Shown: in pieces, positions 25,183 to 33,188 of the stretch
Numbering within the stretch: the first letter of the stretch is position 1
Layout: each line of letters opens with the position of its first letter
DNA from: Rhizobiales bacterium 24-66-13
Lineage (GTDB): Bacteria > Pseudomonadota > Alphaproteobacteria > Rhizobiales > Xanthobacteraceae
Assembly (NCBI GenBank): GCA_002257205.1
Contig: NCHM01000011.1
Coordinates: forward strand, 1-36,844
Reading direction: 5' to 3'
DNA length: 36,844 bases
The notes under the pieces: generated by a model
What the model was told of the DNA's origin: nothing
The model's database searches: none
Seen by the model: the letters and a program-made list of their open reading frames with translations, nothing else
Program-made: the position numbers and the translations under genes

Positions 25183-25285
25183 TCTTGGCGTTCGGACATA
25201 GGACACCGGGCCCGCCACAGCGTGGCGGGAGCGAATGTCATTGCGGGTCAGGCCTGGATTGCGAAGCAATCAAACCCGGACGTGC

Positions 25286-26068
25286 TTAGAGAATCTGGCT
25301 CAAGAACTGTCGCGTGCGAGGGTCCTGCGCCGCACCAAAGATCTGCGCAGGCGAACCGTGCTCGACGATGACCCCGCGATCAGTGAAGTAGACGTGGTCG
25401 GCCACCTCACGGGCGAAGCCCATCTCATGAGTCACGAGAATGCAGGTCATGCCCTCGGTGGCGAGTTCCTTGATGGTGACGAGCACTTCCTTGACCGTCT
25501 CCGGGTCGAGAGCGGCTGTCACCTCGTCGAACAGCATCACGTCGGGGCGCATGGCAAGACTGCGCGCGATGGCCACTCGCTGCTGCTGGCCACCGGAAAG
25601 CTGGCCCGGATAGGCGTCTTCCTTTCCGGTCAGCCGCACCTTGGCGATCAGCGCGCGCGCACGCGCCTCGACTTCGGCTTTTGGCTCGCGCAGCACCTTG
25701 AGCGGCGCCATCATGACATTTTCCAACACCGTCTTATGCGGAAATAGATTATACTGTTGAAATACGATGCCGACCTTGCGACGCAGGGAGAGCTTGTCCA
25801 GCTTGGCGTCGTTGACTTCCTGGCCCTCGACCGTGATCGAGCCCTGGTGGATCGGGGTAAGCCCGTTGATGCAGCGGATCAACGTCGACTTGCCGGAGCC
25901 CGATGGGCCGATGATGCAGACGATCTCGCCCTTGCGGACATCCATGCTCACGCCCCTGAGCACCTCGAACGAGCCAAACGACTTGTGCACGTCCTTCAGC
26001 GAAACGATTGGGCTCTCGTCCGGCCAGGAGCGATGCTCGGTGACCGAGGGTTCAGGTGGCAACAGCAT
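25286..26068 (-). CDS. Polar amino acid ABC transporter ATPase (GlnQ/HisP-like)
   Basis: A 260-residue PAAT-family ATPase: Walker A GPSGSGKS at 54-61, [17 protein letters not shown] (103-118), signature LSGGQQQR at 157-164, and Walker [15 protein letters not shown] from 177. The ATG at 26068 lies within the end of the permease gene (17-base overlap); a longer in-frame extension is a shadow of the permease in another frame. It powers the importer formed with the two permeases and the binding protein on the same strand. Confidence 0.93.
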   Translation of the reverse strand: MLLPPEPSVTEHRSWPDESPIVSLKDVHKSFGSFEVLRGVSMDVRKGEIVCIIGPSGSGKSTLIRCINGLTPIHQGSITVEGQEVNDAKLDKLSLRRKVGIVFQQYNLFPHKTVLENVMMAPLKVLREPKAEVEARARALIAKVRLTGKEDAYPGQLSGGQQQRVAIARSLAMRPDVMLFDEVTAALDPETVKEVLVTIKELATEGMTCILVTHEMGFAREVADHVYFTDRGVIVEHGSPAQIFGAAQDPRTRQFLSQIL

Positions 26069-26894
26069 ATTTGCGCTCAAGCTTACGGGTGCAGATGGCG
26101 ATCGGGTAGATGTAGATGAAGAAAAGGCACAGCAGAAAAAGGTAGAAGGGCAGCAACAACTCGGGCCGTGCCCCGGCCGCCTCCATACTGGACTGGGCGT
26201 TCCACACCGCCTCATGGACACTGAAGATCGAAGCCATCGGGGTGGAAAGCGTCAACAGCGCGTACCAGTTCATCCATGGCGGAATGGCGCGGCGGATGCA
26301 CTGCGGAAGGATGATCCAACGCAACGTCTGCGCGCGCGTGAATGCCAGGCCATCTGCTGATTCCCACTGGCCTGTCGGGATCGAGTTGACCGCGCCGCGC
26401 AGGATCTCGCTGACATTGCCCGCCACCGGCAGCGAGAAGGCCAGCGTCGCCTTCAGCCAGTCGGGGAACTCGATCGGCTTGCCGCCGGGAATGCGGATCT
26501 CGATCGGCAGAAAGTACATGATGGCAAAGAGGATCACCAGCCAGGGCGAGTTGCGCAGCAGCAACGTGAAGAACCGCGCCGGCAGCCGCAACAGGCGGCT
26601 CGGGCTGATCTGCATCAGACCGAGCCCGATGCCGAGCACGGTGGCGAGCGCCATGGCCAGGAAGCTCATCACGAGATTGAGGACGAACCCGCGCAGGATA
26701 TGGGGCGTCCACGTCGCCAGCGTCGCCAGCGCCGAGGGCGTGGCGGGCGGCGCCGCCGCCGACTGCGCCGATGCAAAGGTCAGCGACGCGGCAAACATCA
26801 CCAACAGCGCCGCGCCATGGCGCCAGTCGAGTGCGCTCAAGACGCGCCCGGAAACCAGCAGGCGAGGATCGAGCTGGAACGGCCGGCGGCTCAT
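26052..26894 (-). CDS. Polar amino acid ABC transporter permease (second subunit)
   Basis: A 280-residue His/Glu/Gln/Arg/opine-type permease starting MSRRPFQLDP. Hydrophobic segments lie at about 29-45, 65-95, 110-130 and 225-255, and the EAA-like coupling region is around SLPVAGNVSEILRGAVNSIP and GQWESADGLAF. The start ATG overlaps the previous permease stop by 4 bases (ATGA). A longer in-frame start at 26990 lies inside the neighbouring gene and is rejected. It has a longer first periplasmic segment than average (ASAQSAAAPPATPSALAT). Confidence 0.9.
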   Translation of the reverse strand: MSRRPFQLDPRLLVSGRVLSALDWRHGAALLVMFAASLTFASAQSAAAPPATPSALATLATWTPHILRGFVLNLVMSFLAMALATVLGIGLGLMQISPSRLLRLPARFFTLLLRNSPWLVILFAIMYFLPIEIRIPGGKPIEFPDWLKATLAFSLPVAGNVSEILRGAVNSIPTGQWESADGLAFTRAQTLRWIILPQCIRRAIPPWMNWYALLTLSTPMASIFSVHEAVWNAQSSMEAAGARPELLLPFYLFLLCLFFIYIYPIAICTRKLERKYAVAT

Positions 26895-27637
26895 CGACCG
26901 TACCCCGGAAGGGCGAGCCGGCGCTCCAGCGCGTGCAGGCCATAGGACAGCAGGGTGATGACACCGACGTAGAAGAGGAACAGCACCCACATCATCTCCG
27001 GGACGTTGACATTGTCCGACCAGACCTGATTGAGCACGTATGTCATTTCCGGGACCGATATGACGTAGGCGAGCGAGGTGGTCTTGGCCAGGCTAACGAG
27101 ATTGTTGGTCAGCGCCGGCAGACTGATGCGGAACGCAAGCGGCAGCGAGACATAGATATAGGTCTGCCACCGCGTGAAGCAGAGGCTCTCGGCCGCTTCC
27201 AGCGTCGAAGCCGGCACCGCCTCAAGTCCGGACCGGAAGATTTCGACATTGAATGCCCCGCCGAATATGCCGAGCGACAACACGGCCCAGCCGAAGGCCG
27301 AGATGATCGGCTGCGAATAGCCGCCCATGTCGAACGCCGGCGTGAAGGCACCCAGTCCGAAATAGAAGAACAACAGCTGAATCATCGGCGGGGTGTTGCG
27401 GAACACCTGGATGTAGGCATCCGCGCAGATCCGCAGCGCCCGCGACTGGGAGTTCTGGCTCCAGGCCCCCAGCACGCCGATGATCAACGACAACAGCAGT
27501 GACCAGAAGATCAGCTGCAGCGAGACGCTGGCGCCTCCCACGAACCGGTCATATTCGTACCGTTCGTAGAATACTGTGAAGTTCAACCCCGTCCGATCAT
27601 AGAGTTCACGGAAGAGTGGCGATATGAGTTCAAGCAT
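26891..27637 (-). CDS. Polar amino acid ABC transporter permease (first subunit)
   Basis: A 248-residue permease with the family motif FNVEIFRSGLEAVPASTLEAAESLCFTRWQ near residues 128-157, within which the EAA loop contacts the ATPase. About five hydrophobic helices are visible, beginning with VSLQLIFWSLLLSLIIGVLG near residue 38. It begins 48 bases after the binding-protein gene and overlaps the second permease by 4 bases. The two permeases form a heterodimeric pore. Confidence 0.92.
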   Translation of the reverse strand: MLELISPLFRELYDRTGLNFTVFYERYEYDRFVGGASVSLQLIFWSLLLSLIIGVLGAWSQNSQSRALRICADAYIQVFRNTPPMIQLLFFYFGLGAFTPAFDMGGYSQPIISAFGWAVLSLGIFGGAFNVEIFRSGLEAVPASTLEAAESLCFTRWQTYIYVSLPLAFRISLPALTNNLVSLAKTTSLAYVISVPEMTYVLNQVWSDNVNVPEMMWVLFLFYVGVITLLSYGLHALERRLALPGYGR

Positions 27638-27685
27638 GTCGAGATATCGAACAGTTGTCTAACGCCATGACGTACGGGGCTGCCA

Positions 27686-28546
27686 TCACTTCTGCGGAGC
27701 CAAGTAGCCGGTGTCCCAGTGGTGTTTCTTGTTCTGCTCCACAAACCAGTCGGACTGCTTGAGGCCCCATTTGCGTTCGAGCTCGATCAGGGTGCCCCCG
27801 GCCTGCCAGCGATAGGCCATCCCGGCCATAAACACGCCCCAGCCCTTGTTCAGCTCATCGAGAGGCACAGCCGAGGCCCAAGGATTGTTGTAGAGGACGG
27901 CCACCGGCATCTCATACTCGGCCCATTCCGGCTGATCGAGATCCGCCATGATGCCCACGTCGTCATACAGATAGGCAATGCACTTGCCGGTACGCAGGGC
28001 CTCCTTCGCCTCGGTGTTGCCGGCGAACGCGATCACCTTGGCCTTGAAGTCAGTCTCGACCTGCTTGTTGTAGTAAAGCCCCTGCTTGCCGCAGACCGGC
28101 TTGTCCGCGAGGTCCTTCCAATTCTTGATGACACCCTTCTTGGCCATCAACGAGGGACCCGAGGCCCAATACGCCGGCTCGATCATACCGACGATCTTGC
28201 GGCGCTCGGCAGTATCGTACATGCCGCCGATGATCACGTCGATCTTGCCCTGCTGCAGGAACTGCATGCGGTTGGCTGAAGTGATGATCACGGGCTCAAA
28301 CTTAACGCCGAGCGCGTCGGCGACGCTCTTGCCCAGATCGACCTCGATGCCCTGCAGCGTACCATCCGGCGCCGGGAACCCCCACGGCTTCAGCGCACCC
28401 TGCACACCGACGCGAACGGCGCCGCGGTCGAGAATTTCCTTGAGACGCCCCTCTGCGGAGGCAGCGCCGACGGCCAGTGTCGAGACGGCGCCCAGGGCGC
28501 ACGCGGCGACCACGAGCATACGTTTGAATACGCAGGCGAACTGCAT
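27686..28546 (-). CDS. Polar amino acid-type periplasmic binding protein
   Basis: A 286-residue family 3 solute-binding protein. Residues 1-31 are a Sec signal peptide (FKRMLVVAACALGAVSTLAV, AASA cleavage). The mature domain has VRVGVQGALKPWGFPAPDG and QGIEVDLGKSVADALGV, the usual first lobe, followed by GKIDVIIGGMYDTAERR. In most family members the Asp/Glu and Arg of these motifs hold the ligand's amino acid backbone; here TAERRKIVG carries the Arg. The ligand is unknown; the flavoprotein next door makes an amine or unusual amino acid likely. Confidence 0.92.
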   Translation of the reverse strand: MQFACVFKRMLVVAACALGAVSTLAVGAASAEGRLKEILDRGAVRVGVQGALKPWGFPAPDGTLQGIEVDLGKSVADALGVKFEPVIITSANRMQFLQQGKIDVIIGGMYDTAERRKIVGMIEPAYWASGPSLMAKKGVIKNWKDLADKPVCGKQGLYYNKQVETDFKAKVIAFAGNTEAKEALRTGKCIAYLYDDVGIMADLDQPEWAEYEMPVAVLYNNPWASAVPLDELNKGWGVFMAGMAYRWQAGGTLIELERKWGLKQSDWFVEQNKKHHWDTGYLAPQK

Positions 28547-28747
28547 CGTTCCTGTTCTCCCTCTGGTCCGACAGCAACGTTGGACGCCATTGCGGCGCCG
28601 TCGCAGCTTGCCGGATACATTATGACCTTACTGCCGAAGCGTAGCTTCCGCGATAATCCCGATCGTCGATCGGGCGGCCTCGGCGGCCATCCGGCACCCG
28701 CCGGAGCTGTGCCGAAACCGCTCACGACGCAAGTAAGCCGCACAATC

Positions 28748-28784
28748 CATAATGCTCAAAATGAAATGATTGAGGATCATTATG
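28748..28784. promoter_or_regulatory. Long imperfect inverted repeat, probable operator of the ABC operon
   Basis: CATAATGCTCAA (28748-28759) faces TTGAG-GAT-CATTATG (28770-28784): two arms of 7 and 5 complementary bases with a 3-base insertion in one arm. It lies between the LysR stop and the binding-protein start, about 200 bases before that start. LysR proteins bind such dyads. Further down a CATAAT (minus strand, 28619-28624) could be a -10 element, but no good -35 is seen. Confidence 0.45.
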
Positions 28785-28803
28785 CGGAAAAGTCATATAG
28801 GGG

Positions 28804-29706
28804 TCAGCGGGGCAGCTGGGCCATGATGGCGTCGCGCTCCGTCATCATCCGCTCGATCAAGGCTTCGGCGGCACGGCTCATTGGTCGGCTGTCGGGCCGC
28901 AACAACGCGACATTGAAGGGGATCGTCGGCGCGAATGGCAACAGGACCACCCGCTCGTCGTGCTGCTGGATCGCGGTGTAGGGATCAACCAGTGCCACGC
29001 CCAATCCCTGCTTGGCCATTTCATAGGCGGAGGAGGAAAGCGTGGTCTCATAGGCCGGATCGAGCTTAATGCCGTTGGAGCGGAACGCTTGGGCGATCAG
29101 CGGCCCAGCCGAGACGAACGAGGTCCAGGAGATGAATGGCGTGCCGACCAGGTCCGCCGGGACCAGTCGCGACTTGCGCGCCAAAGGATGATCGGCGCGA
29201 ACCGCGGCGAAATAGGGTGTGTCGCTAAAGATCTCGGTGCGGAATCCCGAGCGCTTAAGCGGCGTTTCCGCCAAGCCGAACTCAATCTGCCGCGCCACCG
29301 CCCATTCCTCGATCTTGGCGGAGAGCCAGACATTGAGCTGCACCCGGGTGTGGGGCCAGTCCTCGCGGAATCGCGACAGCAGCTTCGGCAGGAAGGTGAT
29401 GCCAAGCGCCGGCATCACGCCGATCGCGATCCGGCTGTTCTCTCCATCGGCCACCTTCTGCGCGAAGCTTTTCAGCGTCTCGAGCGAGGCATAGGCGCGC
29501 TCGACCTCGTCAAGCAGCAGGCGGGCGGCCGCAGTGGGCGTCACCAGCCCGCGTCGGCGCTCGAACAGAGATACGCCCAGTTCGCCCTCCAGCCGGTCGA
29601 GCAACCGGCTGACCGCCGGCTGGCTGCGCCCCAGCAGTTCAGCCGCCGCACTGACCGTCCCGGTCAGCATCACCGCGCGGAAGGCGGAGAAATACAGCAT
29701 GTTCAT
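28804..29706 (-). CDS. LysR-family regulator
   Basis: A 300-residue LysR-type protein: helix-turn-helix at about 3-62 (FSAFRAVMLTGTVSAAAELL, RSQPAVSRLLDRLEGELGV) and an effector domain with the CbbR/NocR-like start GENSRIAIGVMPALGITFLP at about 88-107. It lies directly upstream of the polar amino acid ABC operon on the same strand, with an operator-like dyad between, so it probably regulates that operon. NocR/OccR-type relatives regulate opine uptake and catabolism, which would suit a PAAT importer plus amine oxidoreductase, but this is inference. Confidence 0.9.
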   Translation of the reverse strand: MNMLYFSAFRAVMLTGTVSAAAELLGRSQPAVSRLLDRLEGELGVSLFERRRGLVTPTAAARLLLDEVERAYASLETLKSFAQKVADGENSRIAIGVMPALGITFLPKLLSRFREDWPHTRVQLNVWLSAKIEEWAVARQIEFGLAETPLKRSGFRTEIFSDTPYFAAVRADHPLARKSRLVPADLVGTPFISWTSFVSAGPLIAQAFRSNGIKLDPAYETTLSSSAYEMAKQGLGVALVDPYTAIQQHDERVVLLPFAPTIPFNVALLRPDSRPMSRAAEALIERMMTERDAIMAQLPR

Positions 29707-29829
29707 AGCGTGGCTATCTCGCCTCTCGAACTTAGCCTGCAGATGTCACAGATTGGGGGCGCATCGGGGCTGGAACCGTGAGCGGTTCATCTGTGACAAA
29801 GGCTTAGCGAACAGCAGAGGAGTTCACCA

Positions 29830-30106
29830 ATGCAAACAGAGTGTAGCGCGACGAGCTCCGATTCTGCACGCGTTGAGTTTCGCAGTGCGGTAGCGGCGTC
29901 TGACGTGGCGCGGTTACGAGCGACGCCGGCGGTCTCCTGCTGGCTGCGACCGGCCGCGCGACCGGAATGGTTGGCCGCTTCGCCGCCTTCCAGGATCAAC
30001 GTTGGCCGACCTCATCGAGCATGAAATTCGCACGCTGGTCGGCCAGCGCATTTTCAGAATCACGCTTGGCGACGAAGACCTCAAAGATCACGACTGGCTG
30101 AGTTGA
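29830..30106 (+). pseudogene. Decayed IS1380-family transposase, N-terminal fragment
   Basis: Three frames in order give one transposase N-terminus. MQTECSATSSDSARVEFRSA starts at 29830 with GAGGAG just upstream. TSDAGGLLLAATGRATGMVG follows in another frame from 29916, then GRFAAF, and LADLIEHEIRTLVGQRIF, ITLGDEDLKDHDWL in a third frame from 30002 to a stop at 30106. The last segment matches the well-known VGQRVFGIALGYEDLNDHD region of IS1380-family transposases. At least two frameshifts and loss of about three quarters of the gene make it inactive. It marks the right edge of the accessory region. Confidence 0.8.
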
Positions 30107-30188
30107 GTGGCGAGGTGGCGGTAGACATGCCCAGGTCGCCCTGGGAAGCCCCACAGGCGATCCTGACTTAAGGCGGCTCCATCGCTCG

Positions 30189-30217
30189 ACGCGTGCATAC
30201 GTGCATGCACGCATGCG
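30189..30217. repeat. 29-base perfect alternating purine-pyrimidine tract
   Basis: From ACGCGTGC to CATGCG every base alternates purine and pyrimidine for 29 bases. It contains the palindrome GTGCATGCAC (30201-30210). Such tracts favour left-handed DNA under supercoiling. It lies 42 bases after the stop end of the response regulator gene, next to the transposase relic. Confidence 0.5.
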
Positions 30218-30258
30218 GTTATCGCGCCCTCTCGGCGAACGCGGAGGATTGGCTCCTC

Positions 30259-30942
30259 TCACGTGTTCAGCGGACACCCATGGCCGGGCCCGCCGCGGCC
30301 AACATGCTCCCGCGAGCAGCGCAGCGGATTATGGGTGTCCTTGGGGCAGCTTCCGACCATTCGGATCAGGTCGATGGGCGATTGAACGCCCATCTTGTGC
30401 AGCAGATTGATCCGGTGGCCCTCCACCGCCTTGACACTGAGCTTCAGGGCGTGGGCCGCGACCTTGTTGGGCTGGCCGCGCAACATGCATTGCAGCACGG
30501 ATTGCTCGCGCTCCGTCAACACCGCCAGCTTGGAGCGGATGTCGTCGCAGATCAGCTCGCAGGAATAATTCTGCGCGTCCCAGCGGATCCAGCGCTGGAC
30601 CAACTGCAGGAGCACGGTGTCGTTGACCGGCTTTTCGAGGAAGTCCCGGGCGCCGGCATGCATGGCCCGAACCGCCATCCCCACGTCCGCATGGCCGCTT
30701 ATCATGAGCACCGGCATGGTCCAGCCGATCCGGCCGACCTGCTCCAGGACTTCGAGCCCGTTGATGCCGGGCAGGCGGACATCCATCAGGACGCAGGCCG
30801 GGCGGTTGATCTGGGTGAGCTCGAGAAACGGCTGGGGATGCTGGAACAGATCGGTCTTCAGGCCGACCGAGCGGAACAGGGCCGCCAGGGAGGCATTGAG
30901 GCCGGGATCGTCGTCCACGATGTAGACAGCCGGTTCACGCAT
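30259..30942 (-). CDS. FixJ-type response regulator (receiver + LuxR helix-turn-helix)
   Basis: A 227-residue response regulator. Receiver domain 1-120 with the acidic pocket VDDDP (residues 9-13), phosphoacceptor Asp54 in VLMDVRLPG, a switch Ser/His at ISGHAD and Lys104 in FLEKP. A Q-linker is followed by a LuxR-type DNA-binding domain (LTEREQSVLQCMLRGQPNK...KAVEGHRINLLHKMG, about 140-185). The C-terminal 40 residues after the HTH (PLRCSREHVGRGGPGHG) are an unusual extension of low complexity. The start overlaps the kinase stop by 8 bases. Its position next to a gas vesicle cluster suggests that it regulates buoyancy genes; no direct evidence. Confidence 0.9.
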   Translation of the reverse strand: MREPAVYIVDDDPGLNASLAALFRSVGLKTDLFQHPQPFLELTQINRPACVLMDVRLPGINGLEVLEQVGRIGWTMPVLMISGHADVGMAVRAMHAGARDFLEKPVNDTVLLQLVQRWIRWDAQNYSCELICDDIRSKLAVLTEREQSVLQCMLRGQPNKVAAHALKLSVKAVEGHRINLLHKMGVQSPIDLIRMVGSCPKDTHNPLRCSREHVGRGGPGHGCPLNT

Positions 30943-32263
30943 GGCGCACGTCCTCTTCCCGTCGACAAGGCAGGCGGATGGTAAAGCGGGTGCCCCGGCC
31001 CTCCTCGGCGCCCGCCTCGACGGTGCCGCCCAGGCGCTGTGCGAGCGTGCGCGCGATCGACAGGCCCAGCCCGGAGCCGTTCACCTTGGTGGTAATGAAG
31101 GGATCGAAGATCCGTTCGCCAAGCTCCGAGGGCAGACCAATGCCGGTGTCGCGAACATCGACCCGCACATTGGAGGCGCCCTCGCGCGCGGTCCGGATGT
31201 TGAGGTGGCGCTGGCCGAGCGGCTGCATCCCCATGGCCTGAATGGCGTTGGTCACCAGATTGAGGATGATCTGCTGGAGGATGATCGGGTCGCCCTGCAC
31301 CGGCGGCAGGCTGGGGGCGAGATCGAGCCGGAAGTCGATGGACTGCTCCCGCATGGCTGGCTCGGCGAAGCCCAGCACCACCTTCACCGCCGCGTTCACG
31401 CTGGCGTCGGTGGCGGGTTGCGGCGTGCCCCTGAGGAATGACCGCAGGCTCTTGATGACATCGCCTGCCCGCGCCGCTTCGGCACCGATATTGATCAGCA
31501 CCTCTTCCAGCTCGCCGGCACGGATGATCCGCCCCGTCAGGGTCCTGCGGGCGGCGCCGGCAAAATTGACGATGGCGCCCAGCGGCTGGTTGATCTCGTG
31601 AGCGAGCGCCATCGCCATCTCGCCGAGAGCCGCCTGGCGGTCGGCACGAAGCAATTCCTCCACCAGCACTTCGGTGGAGCGCTGCGCCTCGCGCCATGAG
31701 GTTTCATCGACGAAGACCAGGGCATGGAGCGCCCCGCGGCCTTCCCCCTCGATCGGAAAGCGCCGCACCAGCAGGTTCTGTGGGGGCATCCCCGCGACGG
31801 ACCGCACCAGCTCCAGGTCGTCGCCCTGACTTGGGACCGGCGAGATCAGGGCTGCCACATCGCCGGGACCAAACCCCAGCCGATCGAGAACGCGATGGAG
31901 CGGGAGGCCCACCACTGCGGCGCCGGGCACTTGGAAAAGCCTGATGAAGGCGTGATTCACGGATTGCACCAGCCCGCAGCTGACGCTGACCAATCCCTCT
32001 GGAAAGTTCGCCAGGATGGACCCGACCCGCTCGCAGGCGGGGAGCACGCCGGCTCCTAGGTCCAAACGCTTTGGTTCCAAATCCCTTGGTTCCAAATCCC
32101 TTGGTTCCAAGCCCCTTGGTTCCAAGTTCGCGGGCCCCAAATTCGCAGGCCCCAAATTCGCAGGCCCAAAGTTCGCTGGACCCAAGCATCGTGGCGCAAA
32201 GTGATTGCGGCTGACACGATCCCCGGAAACGGCATCGGCGCCGAAGAAACCGGCTGCTTCCAT
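30935..32263 (-). CDS. Soluble PAS-type sensor histidine kinase with pentapeptide-repeat N-terminus
   Basis: A 442-residue kinase without membrane helices. Residues 28-68 are eight repeats of five residues (GPANL changing to EPRDL). A PAS-like domain is about 75-190 (SILANFPEGLVSVSCGLVQSVN). The phosphoacceptor is His222 in LAHEINQPLGAIVNF, as in FixL/DctS-like kinases; the N-box is ILNLVTNAIQAM near 335, the G1 box DTGIGLP near 372 and the G2 box GSGLGLSIA near 397. No haem-binding histidine pattern is obvious in the PAS domain. ATG 32263 has GGAGG 7 bases upstream. It is transcribed divergently from the gas vesicle genes and overlaps its response regulator. Confidence 0.9.
   Translation of the reverse strand: MEAAGFFGADAVSGDRVSRNHFAPRCLGPANFGPANLGPANLGPANLEPRGLEPRDLEPRDLEPKRLDLGAGVLPACERVGSILANFPEGLVSVSCGLVQSVNHAFIRLFQVPGAAVVGLPLHRVLDRLGFGPGDVAALISPVPSQGDDLELVRSVAGMPPQNLLVRRFPIEGEGRGALHALVFVDETSWREAQRSTEVLVEELLRADRQAALGEMAMALAHEINQPLGAIVNFAGAARRTLTGRIIRAGELEEVLINIGAEAARAGDVIKSLRSFLRGTPQPATDASVNAAVKVVLGFAEPAMREQSIDFRLDLAPSLPPVQGDPIILQQIILNLVTNAIQAMGMQPLGQRHLNIRTAREGASNVRVDVRDTGIGLPSELGERIFDPFITTKVNGSGLGLSIARTLAQRLGGTVEAGAEEGRGTRFTIRLPCRREEDVRHA
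32060..32182. repeat. 15-bp tandem repeat, about eight units, inside the kinase gene
   Basis: On the plus strand, units such as CCCTTGGTTCCAAAT and TTCGCAGGCCCCAAA follow each other every 15 bases, grading from one form to the other. Each unit encodes five residues (PANLG or PRDLE). Unit changes would not shift the frame, so copy number may vary among strains. Confidence 0.85.
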
Positions 32264-32480
32264 TCCCCACCCTCCAAGAGTCCCATCGCGACGATCCCTG
32301 ACGGATCAACTCTTCTTATGTTTTCTGGTCACGTGCGCCGGCATACGGCGGCTGATCTGGAAAGGACTGGAAATTCACCGCGGCACGAAGAGGCGTTGCT
32401 TCCACCGAACACCGGTAAAATCGTCGAAACCCCAAGAGGTTTCACAAAAAAAGACTGCTCTAAACAATAATAGAAGTAAT

Positions 32481-32509
32481 ATAGTACAGAAATTTTGGAT
32501 TGCGGTCAA
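32481..32509 (-). promoter_or_regulatory. Predicted promoter of the two-component operon
   Basis: On the minus strand -35 TTGACC (32504-32509), a 17-base spacer and -10 TACTAT (32481-32486), in an AT-rich stretch that stands out from the surroundings. The predicted start near 32474 leaves a leader of about 210 bases before the kinase. Confidence 0.5.
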
Positions 32510-32975
32510 TTTTTAAGTTGCCCTGCAGACTTTTTCAGACGACCCGATCGACCGAATCGTTCCGCCAAATCCGGCCTGCCCGCGCAGTCTGCTTGCACGT
32601 TATGATTGAGTATACATGAAATACGCCCATTGACACCCGCCCTCGATGGCGAGGTGTGAATCGGTCGAATGTCCATGGTCGCGACCGGCCCCCCTTCCCA
32701 CCCTAACCCTGCAAAGCCCGATGGACGATCGGACCGGGTCCTCCCCACTTCTCTCGGGGTTTCTCCCCGGAAGGGGCAGGGATCGCCCCATGCACGCCGC
32801 GCGCCCGACCCCGGTCAGGCGGGGTTTCGACGGGGGAAAGGGCGGAATCACGTGCCTTTCGGTCCGGGTTCCCTTCACCGCATAGTGGGGTCGTTCGAAG
32901 GCCCCATCGGCGGCTCGCTCGGGGTGGCCATGGCAGCATTCGGGCATATCCAGCATTGGTTCTGAGGAGGTTCAA
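32510..32975. other. Upstream region of the gas vesicle cluster, no gene
   Basis: No frame here has a recognisable product. A perfect -35 TTGACA lies at 32630-32635 without a good -10, and TTGCAC (32593-32598) precedes TATACA at a short spacing. The gas vesicle promoter is probably in this stretch or uses an alternative sigma factor. A GAGGAGG ribosome binding site stands before gvpA. Confidence 0.4.
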
Positions 32976-33188
32976 ATGGCCGTAGAGAAAATCAACGCCT
33001 CGAGCAGCCTTGCCGAAGTCGTGGATCGCATCCTCGACAAGGGCGTGGTGGTTGACGCCTGGGTTCGCGTCTCGCTGGTCGGCATCGAATTGCTGGCCGT
33101 TGAGGCTCGCGTCGTGATCGCGGGTGTCGACACCTATCTGAAGTATGCGGAAGCCGTTGGGCTCACCGCGGGCGCGCAGACCGCCTGA
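32976..33188 (+). CDS. gvpA: Gas vesicle structural protein GvpA
   Basis: A 70-residue protein with the conserved GvpA core: [39 protein letters not shown] and [19 protein letters not shown] end ([14 protein letters not shown]). The length is normal for GvpA (about 70-75). Thousands of copies assemble into the ribs of the hollow gas vesicle wall. The ribosome binding site GAGGAGG is strong, as expected for an abundant structural protein. It is the first gene of the plus-strand gas vesicle group. The related minor protein GvpJ is longer and less similar, so GvpA is the better call. Confidence 0.95.
   Translation: MAVEKINASSSLAEVVDRILDKGVVVDAWVRVSLVGIELLAVEARVVIAGVDTYLKYAEAVGLTAGAQTA

Noticed and set aside
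22880..25241. Two long minus-strand frames opposite the HAD and flavoprotein genes
   Set aside because: No domain motifs; the opposite strand encodes complete enzymes.
29787..29999. 70-codon minus-strand frame
   Set aside because: Antisense to the IS1380 relic with no motif of its own.
32646..32965. Short plus- and minus-strand frames upstream of gvpA
   Set aside because: Pro/Arg-rich, no ribosome binding site and no recognisable motif; treated as intergenic.
32264..32975. FNR/FixK-type box (TTGAT-N4-ATCAA)
   Set aside because: The nearest candidate, TTGGATTGCGGTCAA at about 32495-32509, has the wrong spacing and too many mismatches, and overlaps a better -35 element.
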